Shown: in pieces, positions 21,006 to 29,839 of the stretch
How positions within the stretch are numbered: the stretch's first letter is position 1
Layout: the number at the start of each line of letters is the position of its first letter
NCBI GenBank assembly: GCA_009692115.1
Contig: SHZU01000011.1
Location: 55,156 to 119,155 of the forward strand
Direction: 5' to 3'
DNA length: 64,000 nt
Origin: Gemmatimonadota bacterium
GTDB taxonomy: Bacteria; Gemmatimonadota; Gemmatimonadetes; Gemmatimonadales; GWC2-71-9
Translations under genes and position numbers: made by a program
Notes under the pieces: generated by a model
Databases searched by the model: none
The model's input: the letters and a program-made list of their open reading frames with translations, nothing else
Told to the model about the DNA's origin: nothing

Positions 21006-22524
21006 CCGGACCATCGGCCGGGTCCTCTCGGACCGGGCCCGGCAAACACCGGACCAGCCGTTTCTCCGGTTCGGCGACGAGCGCCTAACGTTCGGCGACG
21101 TCGAGGCCTGGAGCGCCCAGGTGGCCGCGCGGCTGGCGGCGCGCGGGGTGAGGGTCGGCGACCGGGTCGGCATCATGATGCCGAACGGTGTCGAATACGT
21201 GGTCAGCTGGCTCGCCGTGGTGCGGATCGGCGCCATCGTCGTCCCGGTCAATACCGGATACCAGGAGCGCGACCTCGGCTTCGTCCTCGGCGATTCCGGA
21301 ACCCGGCTGGTGGTCACCGTGGCCGGCCATCTGCCGTTGCTCGACCGGATCTGGACCGAGTGCCCCGGCCTCGAGGACTGCGTGGCCTGGGACGCCGGGT
21401 TCCGGGACGAAGCGGCGGAGGGACCCCGGGCGGACCCGGACCCTGGCGTCACCCCGGACTCCCTCGCCGTGCTCCAGTACACCTCGGGCACCACCGGCTT
21501 CCCCAAGGGGTGCATGATCACCCACGAGGGGTGGCTCACCGTGGCGGACCGGTTCGCCGAAGCCGGCCAATTCTCGGCCGACGACGTGGCGGTCATCATG
21601 ACCCCGTTCTATTACGGCGATTTCGGATGGAATGTCATTCTCTGTCTGGCCGTCGGGATGGAACTCGTCTTGTTGCCCCGGTTCTCGGCGTCCGGCCTGT
21701 GGCGTTCGGTGCGGGACGCGGGCGGCACCTTCTTCTATTGCCTGGGGACGATGCCGGTGCTGCTCCAGAAACAGCCCGAGGATCCCGCCATCGATCGCGG
21801 GCACCGGGTCCGCTGGGTCTCCTGTTCGGGGATCCCGGCCGATCAACACGCCGAACTCGAACGACGATGGGGCGTGCCGTGGCGCGAGTGGTACGGAACC
21901 ACCGAGATCGGCTTCGTCATCGCGATGCCGCTCGCCGATAGCCACATGACCGGGTCGGGATCGATCGGACGGATGTTGCCGGGCTACGAGGGTCGGCTCG
22001 TCGATGCCGCCGGACAGGATGTGCCCCGGGGCGAGGTCGGTGAGTTCATCAGCCGGGGCCCGGTCAACGCGCTCGGATATTGGAACAATCCCGAGGCGAC
22101 CGTCCAGTGGATGCGAGACGGCTGGGCCCACACCGGCGACCTGATGCGGCAAGACGCCGACGGCTACTACTACCTCGTCGGTCGAACCAAGGACATGATC
22201 CGCCGGGGCGGCGAGAACATCGCCGCCGGCGAGGTGGAGGCCGTGCTCTGTGAACACCCCGGAGTCCGAAACGCCGCCTGCGTGTCGGTGCCGGATCCGA
22301 TCCGGGGTGAGGAAGTGCTCGCCTACATCCAGCCCACCGGCGAGGCTCCCGACCCCGAGCGGATCCTCGACCACTGCCGGCAGCGGTTGGCGGCCTTCAA
22401 GGTCCCTCGGTATCTGGCCGTGGTGGCCGAGTTCCCGCTGACCCCGAGCCAGCGGGTCGAGAAACACAAGTTGCCCCGTTCGGTCCACGGGTGCTACGAC
22501 GCCACCACCCGATCCTCCGGCTAG
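20998..22524 (+). CDS. Acyl-CoA synthetase/AMP-dependent ligase without canonical start codon
   Basis: About 508 residues counted from ATT 20998. ATP loop QYTSGTTGFPKGCM (near 160), YGTTEIG near 300, TGDLMRQDADGYYYLVGRTKDMI and RGGENIAAGEVE are standard ANL-family motifs, so it adenylates a carboxylate and transfers it to CoA. The typical N-terminal homology (TPDQPFLRFGDERLTFGDVE) begins at about 21046, but the only ATG/GTG/TTG before position 21121 lie beyond an in-frame stop at 20977-20979. Initiation therefore probably uses ATT 20998 or ATC coupled to the herA stop, unless a base is missing. Substrate unknown; its place inside a repair cluster is odd. Confidence 0.8.
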   Translation: MPDRTIGRVLSDRARQTPDQPFLRFGDERLTFGDVEAWSAQVAARLAARGVRVGDRVGIMMPNGVEYVVSWLAVVRIGAIVVPVNTGYQERDLGFVLGDSGTRLVVTVAGHLPLLDRIWTECPGLEDCVAWDAGFRDEAAEGPRADPDPGVTPDSLAVLQYTSGTTGFPKGCMITHEGWLTVADRFAEAGQFSADDVAVIMTPFYYGDFGWNVILCLAVGMELVLLPRFSASGLWRSVRDAGGTFFYCLGTMPVLLQKQPEDPAIDRGHRVRWVSCSGIPADQHAELERRWGVPWREWYGTTEIGFVIAMPLADSHMTGSGSIGRMLPGYEGRLVDAAGQDVPRGEVGEFISRGPVNALGYWNNPEATVQWMRDGWAHTGDLMRQDADGYYYLVGRTKDMIRRGGENIAAGEVEAVLCEHPGVRNAACVSVPDPIRGEEVLAYIQPTGEAPDPERILDHCRQRLAAFKVPRYLAVVAEFPLTPSQRVEKHKLPRSVHGCYDATTRSSG

Positions 22525-22553
22525 GCGCTGCCTCACGGACCTGCTTTTTCGAG

Positions 22554-22559
22554 TAGATT
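22554..22559 (+). promoter_or_regulatory. -10 box (TAGATT), leaderless placement before mre11/sbcD
   Basis: TAGATT lies six bases before the GTG at 22566, the position expected for a leaderless mRNA. No good -35 is seen. Confidence 0.4.
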
Positions 22560-22565
22560 TCCCCC

Positions 22566-23762
22566 GTGCTGCTTGCTCACCTCGCCGACATCCACCTCGG
22601 CTATCGCCAGTACTACCGCCAGACCCCGCTCGGCCTCAACCAGCGTGAGGTTGACGTTGCCCGGGTGTTCAACCAGGCCGTAGGGCAGGTCATCGAGGCC
22701 AAGCCCGATGTCGTCATCGTCGCCGGCGATCTCTTCCACGCCGTCCGGCCGACCAACCAGGCGATCGTCCATTGCTTTCGCCAGTTTCAGCGCCTTCGAG
22801 ACGGCCTACCAGCCGCGGAAATCATCGTCATCGCGGGCAACCACGATACCCCGCGGGCCAGCGAGACCGGCTCGATTCTCAAGTTGTTTTCCGAGCTCGG
22901 CCTTCACGTGGCGACCGAAGAGGCCATCGAGTTCAACTTTCCGAATCTCGACCTGGCGGTTCGGGCCGTGCCGCACCATGCCCTGGTCAGCGCCGAGCGT
23001 CCCGACCTTCGTCCAACCGGACGGGCCCGCTATCAAATCCTGACCGTCCACGGCGAGGTCGAGGGACTGTTCCCGCTCGACCGTTGGTGGGCGGAACCCG
23101 GCGGGGCCGCCCTCGATCCCGCTCAGTTGGCCGACGCCGGCTGGAGCTACGTGGCGCTCGGCCACTACCACGTGATGCGGGAGGTCGGTCCCCGGGTCTG
23201 GTACGCCGGGGCGCTCGACTACGTCACCCCGAACCCATGGGGTGAATACACCGAGCAACGGAAGACCGGGGTCAAGGGCAAGGGTTGGTTGCTGGTGGAT
23301 CTCGACCAAATGATCGAGGGCCACGGGGCGCCGAAGCCGCAGTGGGTGGTGCCCGAGCGCCGGCTGGTTGATCTTAAAGCCGTCGAAGCCAAAGACCTCT
23401 CGGCGGCGGACCTTGATCAGGCCATCCAGGAGCGGCTGGCCACCGTGCCCGGAGGGATTGCCGATCAGCTCGTCCGTTTGGTCGTCTATGACGTAGCCCG
23501 TCATGTCACCAGGGAACTCGATCACACCGCCATTCGGGCCGCCAAGGCATCGGCGTTGCACTTTCACCTCGATCTTCGGCGCCCCGACGTGCATCGGGTC
23601 ATCGGTACCGGTGCCCCAGGGGGCCGCCAGACCCTGCCCGACGTGGTCCGGGCTCATCTGACCCGCCGCCCGCTTCCTGAGCGCCTCGATCGCGACCGAT
23701 TTGTCGACCGTGGGGTCTCGTTACTCGAGTCGGTGAGTTTCGAGCCTGAGGCGGAGGCCTGA
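22566..23762 (+). CDS. sbcD: Mre11/SbcD-type DNA exonuclease
   Basis: 398 residues. Phosphoesterase motifs in order: LLAHLADIHLG (metal D and H), VVIVAGDLFHAVRP, IIVIAGNHDTPR, and VALGHYH near residue 200. The GTG start gives the expected N-terminus. With Rad50/SbcC it forms the complex that opens blocked double-strand ends. Its stop overlaps the sbcC start (TGATG). Confidence 0.93.
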   Translation: MLLAHLADIHLGYRQYYRQTPLGLNQREVDVARVFNQAVGQVIEAKPDVVIVAGDLFHAVRPTNQAIVHCFRQFQRLRDGLPAAEIIVIAGNHDTPRASETGSILKLFSELGLHVATEEAIEFNFPNLDLAVRAVPHHALVSAERPDLRPTGRARYQILTVHGEVEGLFPLDRWWAEPGGAALDPAQLADAGWSYVALGHYHVMREVGPRVWYAGALDYVTPNPWGEYTEQRKTGVKGKGWLLVDLDQMIEGHGAPKPQWVVPERRLVDLKAVEAKDLSAADLDQAIQERLATVPGGIADQLVRLVVYDVARHVTRELDHTAIRAAKASALHFHLDLRRPDVHRVIGTGAPGGRQTLPDVVRAHLTRRPLPERLDRDRFVDRGVSLLESVSFEPEAEA

Positions 23763-26191
23763 TGCAACTCCGCCGCCTCCGGCTGGTCAACTTCCGCCAA
23801 CACGCCGACACCGTGCTCGAATTCGAGGCCGGCTTGACCGGGATTGTCGGGCCCAATGGTGCCGGCAAGTCGACCTTGCTCGAGGCGATTGCGTGGGCGA
23901 TGTACGGCACCCCGGCGGCCCGGGGCACCCGCGATTCGATTCGTCGCCGGAGTGCGCCGCCCCGCTCGCGGGTGGAGGTCGAACTCGATTTCGTCCTCGG
24001 CCCCCATCAGTACCGGGTCGTCCGCTCGCTGCAACAGGCGGCCCTGTACCAAGATGGCGACGACGTCCCGGTCGCCAACAGCGCGGCGGCGGTCACCGAC
24101 AAGGTGAGTCGGCTCCTCAAGATGACCAAGGAGGAGTTCTTCAATACCTACTTCACCGGCCAGAAGGAGTTGGCTACCATGGCGTCGATGTCGGCGTCGG
24201 GCCGGGCCAAGTTCCTGAGTCGGGTGCTGGGCTACGAGCGCCTGGCCACCGTGCAGGTCAAGCTCAAGGAAGAACGCTCCGCGGTGCGGGCGGCCCTCCA
24301 AACGGCGGAAACCGGGTTGGTTGACCTGGTCGAGTTGGAGCGCGAAGAGCTGGAGGCCACCGCCCGTCTGGTGGCGGCCGCGCAGTCGGTGACCACCACG
24401 CAAGCCCACCAACTCGCCGCTGAAGCGGCCTCGGCCCGGCTCGCCCCGGAGTGGGCGGCAATGCAGCGCCGCCGGGAGGCGGTCCAAGCCACCGAAACCG
24501 ACTTGAACATCGCCAATCACGCCGCCACCGAGGCCCGGCGGACGTTCGAGTCCCTGGACCGCGACCTCGCTGAATCGCTGGAGGCCAAGACCAAGCGGGA
24601 CGAGTTGGCGCCGGCCACTTTGGAATGGGACGCGTTGGTGGCGGACCGGAACCGGCTCGATGCCTTGGCCCAGTTGTTCGCCGGCCGGTTGGCCCTCGAA
24701 GCCAAAGTCACGATGTCCGAGAAGGCCATCGCCGAACTCGACCAGCGGTTGAGCCAGCTCCCGGATCGGACTCGGGTTGAGCAGGCCAAGGCCGCCGCGG
24801 CCCTCGTCCAACAGCTGGCGGACGCCACCGCGGCCGTCGTCGAGGAGGAACGGACCAATTGGGTCCGGAACAAGCAAGACGCCGAAACGATGCGGAAAGG
24901 TCTGCTGCAGCAACACGAGGACGTCGAGACCCAGAAGAACCGGCTCGCGGAGGCCGGGCCGACCGGGGTCTGTCCGACCTGCGGCAAGCCGTTGGGCAAG
25001 GAATACGAGGCGGTGCTCGATGACCTCGTCGTGAAGCTCGAACTGATCGGATCGGACGGTCGCCACTACCGCGACCGGATCAAGCAGCTGGCCACCGAGC
25101 CGAAGGAGTTGGTCCAGGCCCGGCTCGCGGCTGAACAGGCTGAGCGGGATCTCAAAGTGGCCACCACCGCCTCCGCTCGCGCCGAGGCCGCCGTGGCTGA
25201 GCGGACTCGGGCCGAGGCCGCCCGGACCGAGGCCGCCGAACGGCTGGCCGGGCTCCGCCAGCAGCTGGCGGAGACGCCGACCGAGTATGACAAAGCCCGG
25301 CACCTGAAGGTTCGGGAGCGGCTCGCGGCGCTCGAACCGATTCGTGAGCAAGTGGTCCGCTTGACCACCCGGGCCGAGCGGGCGGCGGAGTTGGTGCCGA
25401 AGGCGCTCGAGGCGGAGCAAGTGCTGACCCGGATCGAGCTTCGGGTGAGTGAACTGACGGCACGCTTGGCGGAGCTTGGATGGTCCGCGGAGGCCTACGA
25501 GCGCCTCCACTTGGCCTATCTGACCGCCGACCGGGAGCGCGAGGCGGCGGTGGTTGCCGCGGTCCGGGCTGCCGGCGAACGGAACGGCGCGGTCGAACAT
25601 CTGGCGGCGGTGGCCCGGCGGCGGGAAGAGCGAACCCGACGGGCAGCCGAGGTCGAGCGCCTGAAGGTCGACGTGCTCTTGAATCAGGAACTCGACCGGG
25701 CGTTTACCGATCTCCGGGATGACCTCAATGCCACCTTGCGCCCCGAGCTCGCCGACGCCGCGTCGGCGCTCCTCCGTGAGTTGACCAACGGCCGGTACTC
25801 CGATCTCGAGCTGGACGAGGAGTACGTCGCATCGATCGTCGATGACGGCGAACCCAAGACGGTCATTTCCGGCGGCGAGGAGGACGTGGTGAATCTGGCG
25901 CTCCGGCTCGCCATCAGCCAGATGATCGCCGACCGGGCCGGGCAGCCGTTTTCGCTGCTGGTGCTGGACGAGGTGTTCGGATCGCTGGATGAGGAACGGC
26001 GGAACGCCGTCATTGACCTGCTCCGCGGCCTGGCCGATCGGTTTCCCCAGGTCATCCTGATTACGCACATCGAATCGGTTCGGGATGGCTTCGATCGGAT
26101 TATCCGAATCGACTACGATATCGAGCGAGGCATCGCCACGGCCCGTGATGAGCCGTCCGGACCTCTGGAGCTTCCTGGTGCCGCAGCCTAA
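23762..26191 (+). CDS. sbcC: Rad50/SbcC-type SMC ATPase
   Basis: 809 residues. N-terminal Walker A GPNGAGKSTLLEAIAW, long coiled coils from about 170 to 680, a zinc-hook CPTCGKPL at residues 404-407 (almost exactly the midpoint), signature VISGGEEDVVNLALRLA and Walker B LLVLDEVFGSLDEERR at the C-terminus. At about 800 residues it is closer to archaeal Rad50 than to the >1000-residue enterobacterial SbcC. It overlaps the next gene by 44 bases. Confidence 0.94.
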   Translation: MQLRRLRLVNFRQHADTVLEFEAGLTGIVGPNGAGKSTLLEAIAWAMYGTPAARGTRDSIRRRSAPPRSRVEVELDFVLGPHQYRVVRSLQQAALYQDGDDVPVANSAAAVTDKVSRLLKMTKEEFFNTYFTGQKELATMASMSASGRAKFLSRVLGYERLATVQVKLKEERSAVRAALQTAETGLVDLVELEREELEATARLVAAAQSVTTTQAHQLAAEAASARLAPEWAAMQRRREAVQATETDLNIANHAATEARRTFESLDRDLAESLEAKTKRDELAPATLEWDALVADRNRLDALAQLFAGRLALEAKVTMSEKAIAELDQRLSQLPDRTRVEQAKAAAALVQQLADATAAVVEEERTNWVRNKQDAETMRKGLLQQHEDVETQKNRLAEAGPTGVCPTCGKPLGKEYEAVLDDLVVKLELIGSDGRHYRDRIKQLATEPKELVQARLAAEQAERDLKVATTASARAEAAVAERTRAEAARTEAAERLAGLRQQLAETPTEYDKARHLKVRERLAALEPIREQVVRLTTRAERAAELVPKALEAEQVLTRIELRVSELTARLAELGWSAEAYERLHLAYLTADREREAAVVAAVRAAGERNGAVEHLAAVARRREERTRRAAEVERLKVDVLLNQELDRAFTDLRDDLNATLRPELADAASALLRELTNGRYSDLELDEEYVASIVDDGEPKTVISGGEEDVVNLALRLAISQMIADRAGQPFSLLVLDEVFGSLDEERRNAVIDLLRGLADRFPQVILITHIESVRDGFDRIIRIDYDIERGIATARDEPSGPLELPGAAA

Positions 26192-27131
26192 CGCTATTCG
26201 GGGGCCGCTCCGGCTCAACACCGCCGACGTCGACGAGATCAACCGGGTGTTCTCGGACGCGTTTACCGAACGGTACCACCGTGATGGGATGACCGGCGTC
26301 CGGGTCCCGCCGCTCAATCCGGCCATTTGGCGGTTCGCCCTCGCGGCGGCCAGCGACGGGGCGCTCCATTGGCGCGATGCCGAGGGCCACCTCGCGGCCT
26401 TCAACATCGTCCACACCCTCGGCCACGAGGGGTGGATGGGCCCGCTCGCGGTTCGGCCGGATTGCCAAGGCCGGGGTTTGGGGCGCCGGATCGTGCAGGC
26501 CGGCGTTGATTTGCTCAAAGCGAACGGGTGCCGGGTCATCGGGCTCGAAACGATGCCCCGCACGGTCGACAATATCGGCTTCTACAGCGGGATGGGATTC
26601 CGTCCGGCCCACATGACGGTGTCCGTGACCCGTGAGACCCACGGGGCCGCCGGAATGCCCGGGGAGCTGGCCTCGCGGCTCGGACCGCCCGGCGCCTGGA
26701 TCGAGCGGCTCCGGGAGCTGGTCACCGAGGTGATGCCGGGTCTTGACGTGGGCCGCGAAGCGGGGCTCACGTTGGAGCAAGCGTTGGGTGACGTGACGGT
26801 GGTGCGGGATGGAAACCACTGGCGCGCGGCCGCCCTTTGGCACGCGGCGCCGCTCGCCCTCGGTCGACCGGCCGACGAGCTTCGGGTCCTCAAGCTGGTG
26901 GCCAAAGACCGGGGGGCGTTCCGGGCGGTCGTCCAAGCGCTCGTCGCGGAGGCGGCGGCTCGCGGTCTTGGCCGGGTGGCCATCCGGTGCCAGACGGGAT
27001 TCCGCGAAGCCTACGGCGATCTGATGGAGATGGGCTTCCGGGTCCACTGGACCGATCTTCGGATGGTCCTGGCCGACCGCCCGGAGGTGGCGCCCCGAAC
27101 CGGGGTCGTGTTCTCGAACTGGGAGATCTAG
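26148..27131 (+). CDS. Tandem GNAT-fold acetyltransferase
   Basis: 327 residues. The N-terminal GNAT domain has the acetyl-CoA loop VRPDCQGRGLGRRIVQAG and FYSGMGFRP; a second, weaker GNAT-like half follows from about residue 190 (VLKLVAKDRGAFRAVVQALV ... EAYGDLMEMGFRVHW). ATG at 26148 is adjacent to GTG 26145 and both lie inside the 3' end of sbcC, so expression is coupled to the Mre11-Rad50 genes. The substrate is unknown; protein or small-molecule N-acetylation is possible. Confidence 0.8.
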   Translation: MSRPDLWSFLVPQPNAIRGPLRLNTADVDEINRVFSDAFTERYHRDGMTGVRVPPLNPAIWRFALAAASDGALHWRDAEGHLAAFNIVHTLGHEGWMGPLAVRPDCQGRGLGRRIVQAGVDLLKANGCRVIGLETMPRTVDNIGFYSGMGFRPAHMTVSVTRETHGAAGMPGELASRLGPPGAWIERLRELVTEVMPGLDVGREAGLTLEQALGDVTVVRDGNHWRAAALWHAAPLALGRPADELRVLKLVAKDRGAFRAVVQALVAEAAARGLGRVAIRCQTGFREAYGDLMEMGFRVHWTDLRMVLADRPEVAPRTGVVFSNWEI

Positions 27132-27286
27132 ACCCGGGCGCCGTCGTAGCGGAGCGCCCACCACCGAATCAGCAGAACGACTCCAACGGCCAGCAGGATG
27201 TGGATCAGGCCCAGTCCAACGGGCACCGCGAAGGTGCCAACGAGCCACAGCAGCAACGCAATCATTGCGCCAACGAGATTCACCAT
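27128..27286 (-). CDS. Small two-helix membrane protein, Lmo0937 family
   Basis: 52 residues with two hydrophobic segments (VGAMIALLLWLVGTFAV and GLIHILLAVGVVLLIRW) separated by a Gly-rich turn, the layout of the Lmo0937 family of short membrane proteins. The frame is open upstream but the ATG at 27286 gives the standard length. Its stop interleaves with the convergent GNAT stop. Function unknown; relatives are often stress-induced. Confidence 0.75.
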   Translation of the reverse strand: MVNLVGAMIALLLWLVGTFAVPVGLGLIHILLAVGVVLLIRWWALRYDGARV

Positions 27287-27507
27287 GGTGTCCGCTCTTT
27301 GTACGCGTTGACGGTCTCGGTCAGTGTTCCTATAATAGTTCTGTCGGGTGGTATCTGGGAACCAGTTTTTGAGCCAACTGGTCCGAGGCTGGGCCCACAT
27401 ACTGTAGCTGATGCCATGCCCCTCGGGGAAGGCAGATGTGCACGGTGAGGGCGCCGAACATTCCACTTCGGGCTTCAATAAACCTCTCGGGTATCATCCG
27501 ACACTGG
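27287..27507. promoter_or_regulatory. Divergent intergenic region with AT-rich -10-like elements
   Basis: Non-coding. CCTATAATAG at about 27325 reads TATTATAGG on the reverse strand and may serve the small membrane protein; TATCAT at 27492 may serve the pterin operon. -35 boxes are weak. Confidence 0.35.
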
Positions 27508-27549
27508 GGCGCCGACCGACGGTAGTCGGGTCGGTGCCTCTCTTTTTCG
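27508..27549 (+). terminator. Terminator-like hairpin in leader of pterin operon
   Basis: A 13-bp GC-rich stem (GGCGCCGACCGAC with GTCGGGTCGGTGCC, one bulged G and one G·U pair) with a GGTA loop is followed by TCTCTTTTT. It has the form of an intrinsic terminator and ends 13 bases before the PTPS start. No forward gene is close upstream, since the reverse-strand Lmo0937 gene intervenes, so attenuation is a possibility. Confidence 0.6.
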
Positions 27550-27562
27550 ACGGGAGTTCGTT

Positions 27563-27976
27563 ATGACCACCTGTGTCGTCGCCCGGCGACTGCATTTTAA
27601 TGCTGCGCACCGGCTCCATAACCCGGCCAAGTCGGACGAGTGGAACCAATCCACCTTTGGGCCGTGTAACAATCCCAACTATCACGGTCACAACTACGAA
27701 CTCGATGTGCTCGTCGAAGGGCCCATCGACCCGGATACCGGGTACGTTGTTGATGTCGGGATCGTGAAGCGGATCGTTGAGACCGCGATCATCAGCGTGC
27801 TCGATCATCGAAATTTGAATCTGGACGTTCCCTGGTTTCGGGAGCGGATTCCATCGGCGGAAAACATCGCGGTGTTCTGTTGGGAACAAATCGGGCCGCT
27901 GCTCCCTGCCGGCCAGTTGGCCCTGATCCGATTATGGGAAACTCCGAGGAACTATGTCGAATACCGAGGCCGTTAG
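27563..27976 (+). CDS. 6-pyruvoyltetrahydropterin synthase-type enzyme
   Basis: 137 residues. Zinc ligands H16, H41, H43; catalytic C35, D81, H82; pterin-anchoring E126. All are offset by exactly seven from the residues of rat PTPS (H23/48/50, C42, D88, H89, E133), and [19 protein letters not shown] and [13 protein letters not shown] resemble the animal type. PTPS converts dihydroneopterin triphosphate to 6-pyruvoyl-tetrahydropterin. QueD (6-carboxytetrahydropterin synthase, queuosine pathway) is homologous and cannot be excluded. Overlaps folE by 23 bases. Confidence 0.85.
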   Translation: MTTCVVARRLHFNAAHRLHNPAKSDEWNQSTFGPCNNPNYHGHNYELDVLVEGPIDPDTGYVVDVGIVKRIVETAIISVLDHRNLNLDVPWFRERIPSAENIAVFCWEQIGPLLPAGQLALIRLWETPRNYVEYRGR

Positions 27977-28538
27977 CATCAAGTCCCACGTCCGGGCCAT
28001 CCTCGAGTCGATGGGCGAAGATCCGGATCGCAAGGGGCTCGAGCGCACTCCCGAACGGGTCGAAAAAGCCTATCGCTGGATGACCCGGGGCTACGAGATG
28101 TCGGTTGCCGATGTGGTCGGCGGGGGTGTCTTCGAAGAGTCGCACGAGAATATGATCTTGGTTCGCGATATCGAACTCTACTCGATGTGCGAGCACCATA
28201 TGTTGCCCTTCTTCGGCCGGGCGCACGTGGCGTACATCCCGAAGGGACGGATCATCGGACTTTCGAAATTGCCGCGGATCGTCGAGATCTTTGCCCGGAG
28301 GCTCCAGGTTCAGGAGCGCCTGACGGATCAGGTGGCCGATGCGGTCATGGAAGTCCTGGAGCCCGCCGGGGTCGGCGTGGTCATCGAGGCGTCCCACCTC
28401 TGTATGATGATGCGGGGTGTCGAAAAGCAAAATTCGACCACCGTCACCAGCGCCTTGCGGGGCATCTTCAAAGACGATGCCCGGACCCGCGAGGAGTTCC
28501 TCCGGCTGGTGCACGGGCCCCGGATCGGCCGGGTGTGA
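27954..28538 (+). CDS. folE: GTP cyclohydrolase I
   Basis: 194 residues. It turns GTP into 7,8-dihydroneopterin triphosphate, the substrate of the PTPS encoded just before it. Zinc ligands are in [13 protein letters not shown] (Cys near residue 79, His 81-82) and SHLCMMMRG (near 149); [20 protein letters not shown] is the conserved active-site region. ATG at 27954 follows a weak GAGG-like site. It overlaps the next gene by GTGA. Confidence 0.96.
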   Translation: MSNTEAVSIKSHVRAILESMGEDPDRKGLERTPERVEKAYRWMTRGYEMSVADVVGGGVFEESHENMILVRDIELYSMCEHHMLPFFGRAHVAYIPKGRIIGLSKLPRIVEIFARRLQVQERLTDQVADAVMEVLEPAGVGVVIEASHLCMMMRGVEKQNSTTVTSALRGIFKDDARTREEFLRLVHGPRIGRV

Positions 28539-29233
28539 CGACCGGCGCGCTGGTTGGCCAACTCGCCGTTGTCACTGGCGGATCGAAGGGTATCGGCGCC
28601 GCCATCGCCGCCGCCCTCCGGGCCGAGGGGGCCACGGTGGTGCGAGCGTCCCGAACCCGGTCGGCCCTGTCACCGCTGGGGGACGTGTCGATCGTGGCGG
28701 ATCTGGCCACCGATCGGGGGATCGAGACTCTGGCGGAGGAGGTGTTGGCCCTCGGCGTGCCCGATCTCGTCGTGAACAATGCCGGTGGCTTTGCGCTCGG
28801 GTCGTTCGAATCGACTCCCGCGAGTACCCTCGACGAGTTGTACCGCGTCAACCTTCGGGCTCCCTATGAAATTGCCCGCCGGTTCCTCGGCCGGATGCGG
28901 GAGCGCGGGTCCGGGCGTCATGTCCTGATCGGAAGCATTGCGGACTCCGTGGCCCTGCCGGGTAACGCCGCCTACGGGGCAACGAAATTCGGAGCTCGGG
29001 GTCTTCACGAGGTGCTTCGGGCGGAGTATCGAGGGACCGGAGTCCTCTGCTCTCTGGTCAGTCCGGGCCCGGTCGATACCCCGCTTTGGGACCCGATCGA
29101 TCCCGATGGCCGGCCCGATCTGCCCAACCGGGCCTCGATGCTCCGGCCGGAGGACGTCGCGGACTTGGTCCGTTGGATCGCCACCCGGCCCCGTCACGTC
29201 GACGTCGGCTGGGTTCAGCTCGGCCCGGCCTGA
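28535..29233 (+). CDS. Short-chain dehydrogenase, candidate sepiapterin reductase
   Basis: 232 residues. Rossmann motif [20 protein letters not shown] near residue 88, catalytic Ser in IGSIADS and Tyr/Lys in AAYGATKFG near 150. GTG start overlaps folE (GTGA). Sequence alone says only classical SDR, but three consecutive coupled genes PTPS-FolE-SDR match the three steps to tetrahydrobiopterin, in which sepiapterin reductase is an SDR. A pteridine reductase or an unrelated substrate is possible. Confidence 0.7.
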   Translation: MTTGALVGQLAVVTGGSKGIGAAIAAALRAEGATVVRASRTRSALSPLGDVSIVADLATDRGIETLAEEVLALGVPDLVVNNAGGFALGSFESTPASTLDELYRVNLRAPYEIARRFLGRMRERGSGRHVLIGSIADSVALPGNAAYGATKFGARGLHEVLRAEYRGTGVLCSLVSPGPVDTPLWDPIDPDGRPDLPNRASMLRPEDVADLVRWIATRPRHVDVGWVQLGPA

Positions 29234-29236
29234 CCC

Positions 29237-29839
29237 GTGTTCATCGAACTCACCGACCACCTTCGGTGCATCGCCGGCCATGACGAACAGTTCGTCATCC
29301 TGCTGCCCGATCGGATGGATGGACGCCGGGTCATGGCGGGTACGGTCGGGTGTCCGGTTTGCGGTGCCACGGTCTCGGTGGTCGAGGGGGCCATGGACTT
29401 CGGGGGACCACCGCCGCCACCGTCGAGTCCGACCGGCCTTTCGGTGGAGGCCATCATCACCTTGCTCGGGCTCGAAGGGCCGGGCGGGTTCATCGCGCTC
29501 CTCGGGGCCGCCGCCGGCCTGGCGGATCAACTGACGGCGCGGCTGCCCGGCGCCCGATTGGTCCTGATCAATCCGCCGGCCGGGGTGGCTGGGTCGGAAA
29601 CCATCAGCGTGATTCGAGCCGGGCACTTGCCGATCAAGGCCGCCAGCATGAGGGGCGTGGTGGTTGCGGCCGACCATGGGGCCGATCCGGTCTGGGTGGC
29701 CGCGGCCGTCCAGGCCGTGCTGCCCGGGAACCGGGTCATCGTCGAAGGACCGCTCGCTCCCGACGACGGACTCGAACTGCTGGCCCAGACGACGGACCTC
29801 TGGGTCGCCCGCAAACCGACGGCAACCGTTCGTCGTTAG
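29237..29839 (+). CDS. Hypothetical protein with zinc-ribbon-like N-terminus
   Basis: 200 residues from GTG 29237, three bases after the SDR stop. The N-terminal 55 residues contain C11 and CPVC (about 39-42), resembling a Trm112-like zinc ribbon; a proline run (GGPPPPPSSP) links to an alternating strand-helix region (GARLVLINPP, GNRVIVEGPLAPDDG) that resembles a Rossmann-like methyltransferase without a recognisable SAM glycine motif. Co-transcribed with the pterin genes. Its stop codon interleaves with the convergent transglycosylase stop. Confidence 0.6.
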   Translation: MFIELTDHLRCIAGHDEQFVILLPDRMDGRRVMAGTVGCPVCGATVSVVEGAMDFGGPPPPPSSPTGLSVEAIITLLGLEGPGGFIALLGAAAGLADQLTARLPGARLVLINPPAGVAGSETISVIRAGHLPIKAASMRGVVVAADHGADPVWVAAAVQAVLPGNRVIVEGPLAPDDGLELLAQTTDLWVARKPTATVRR

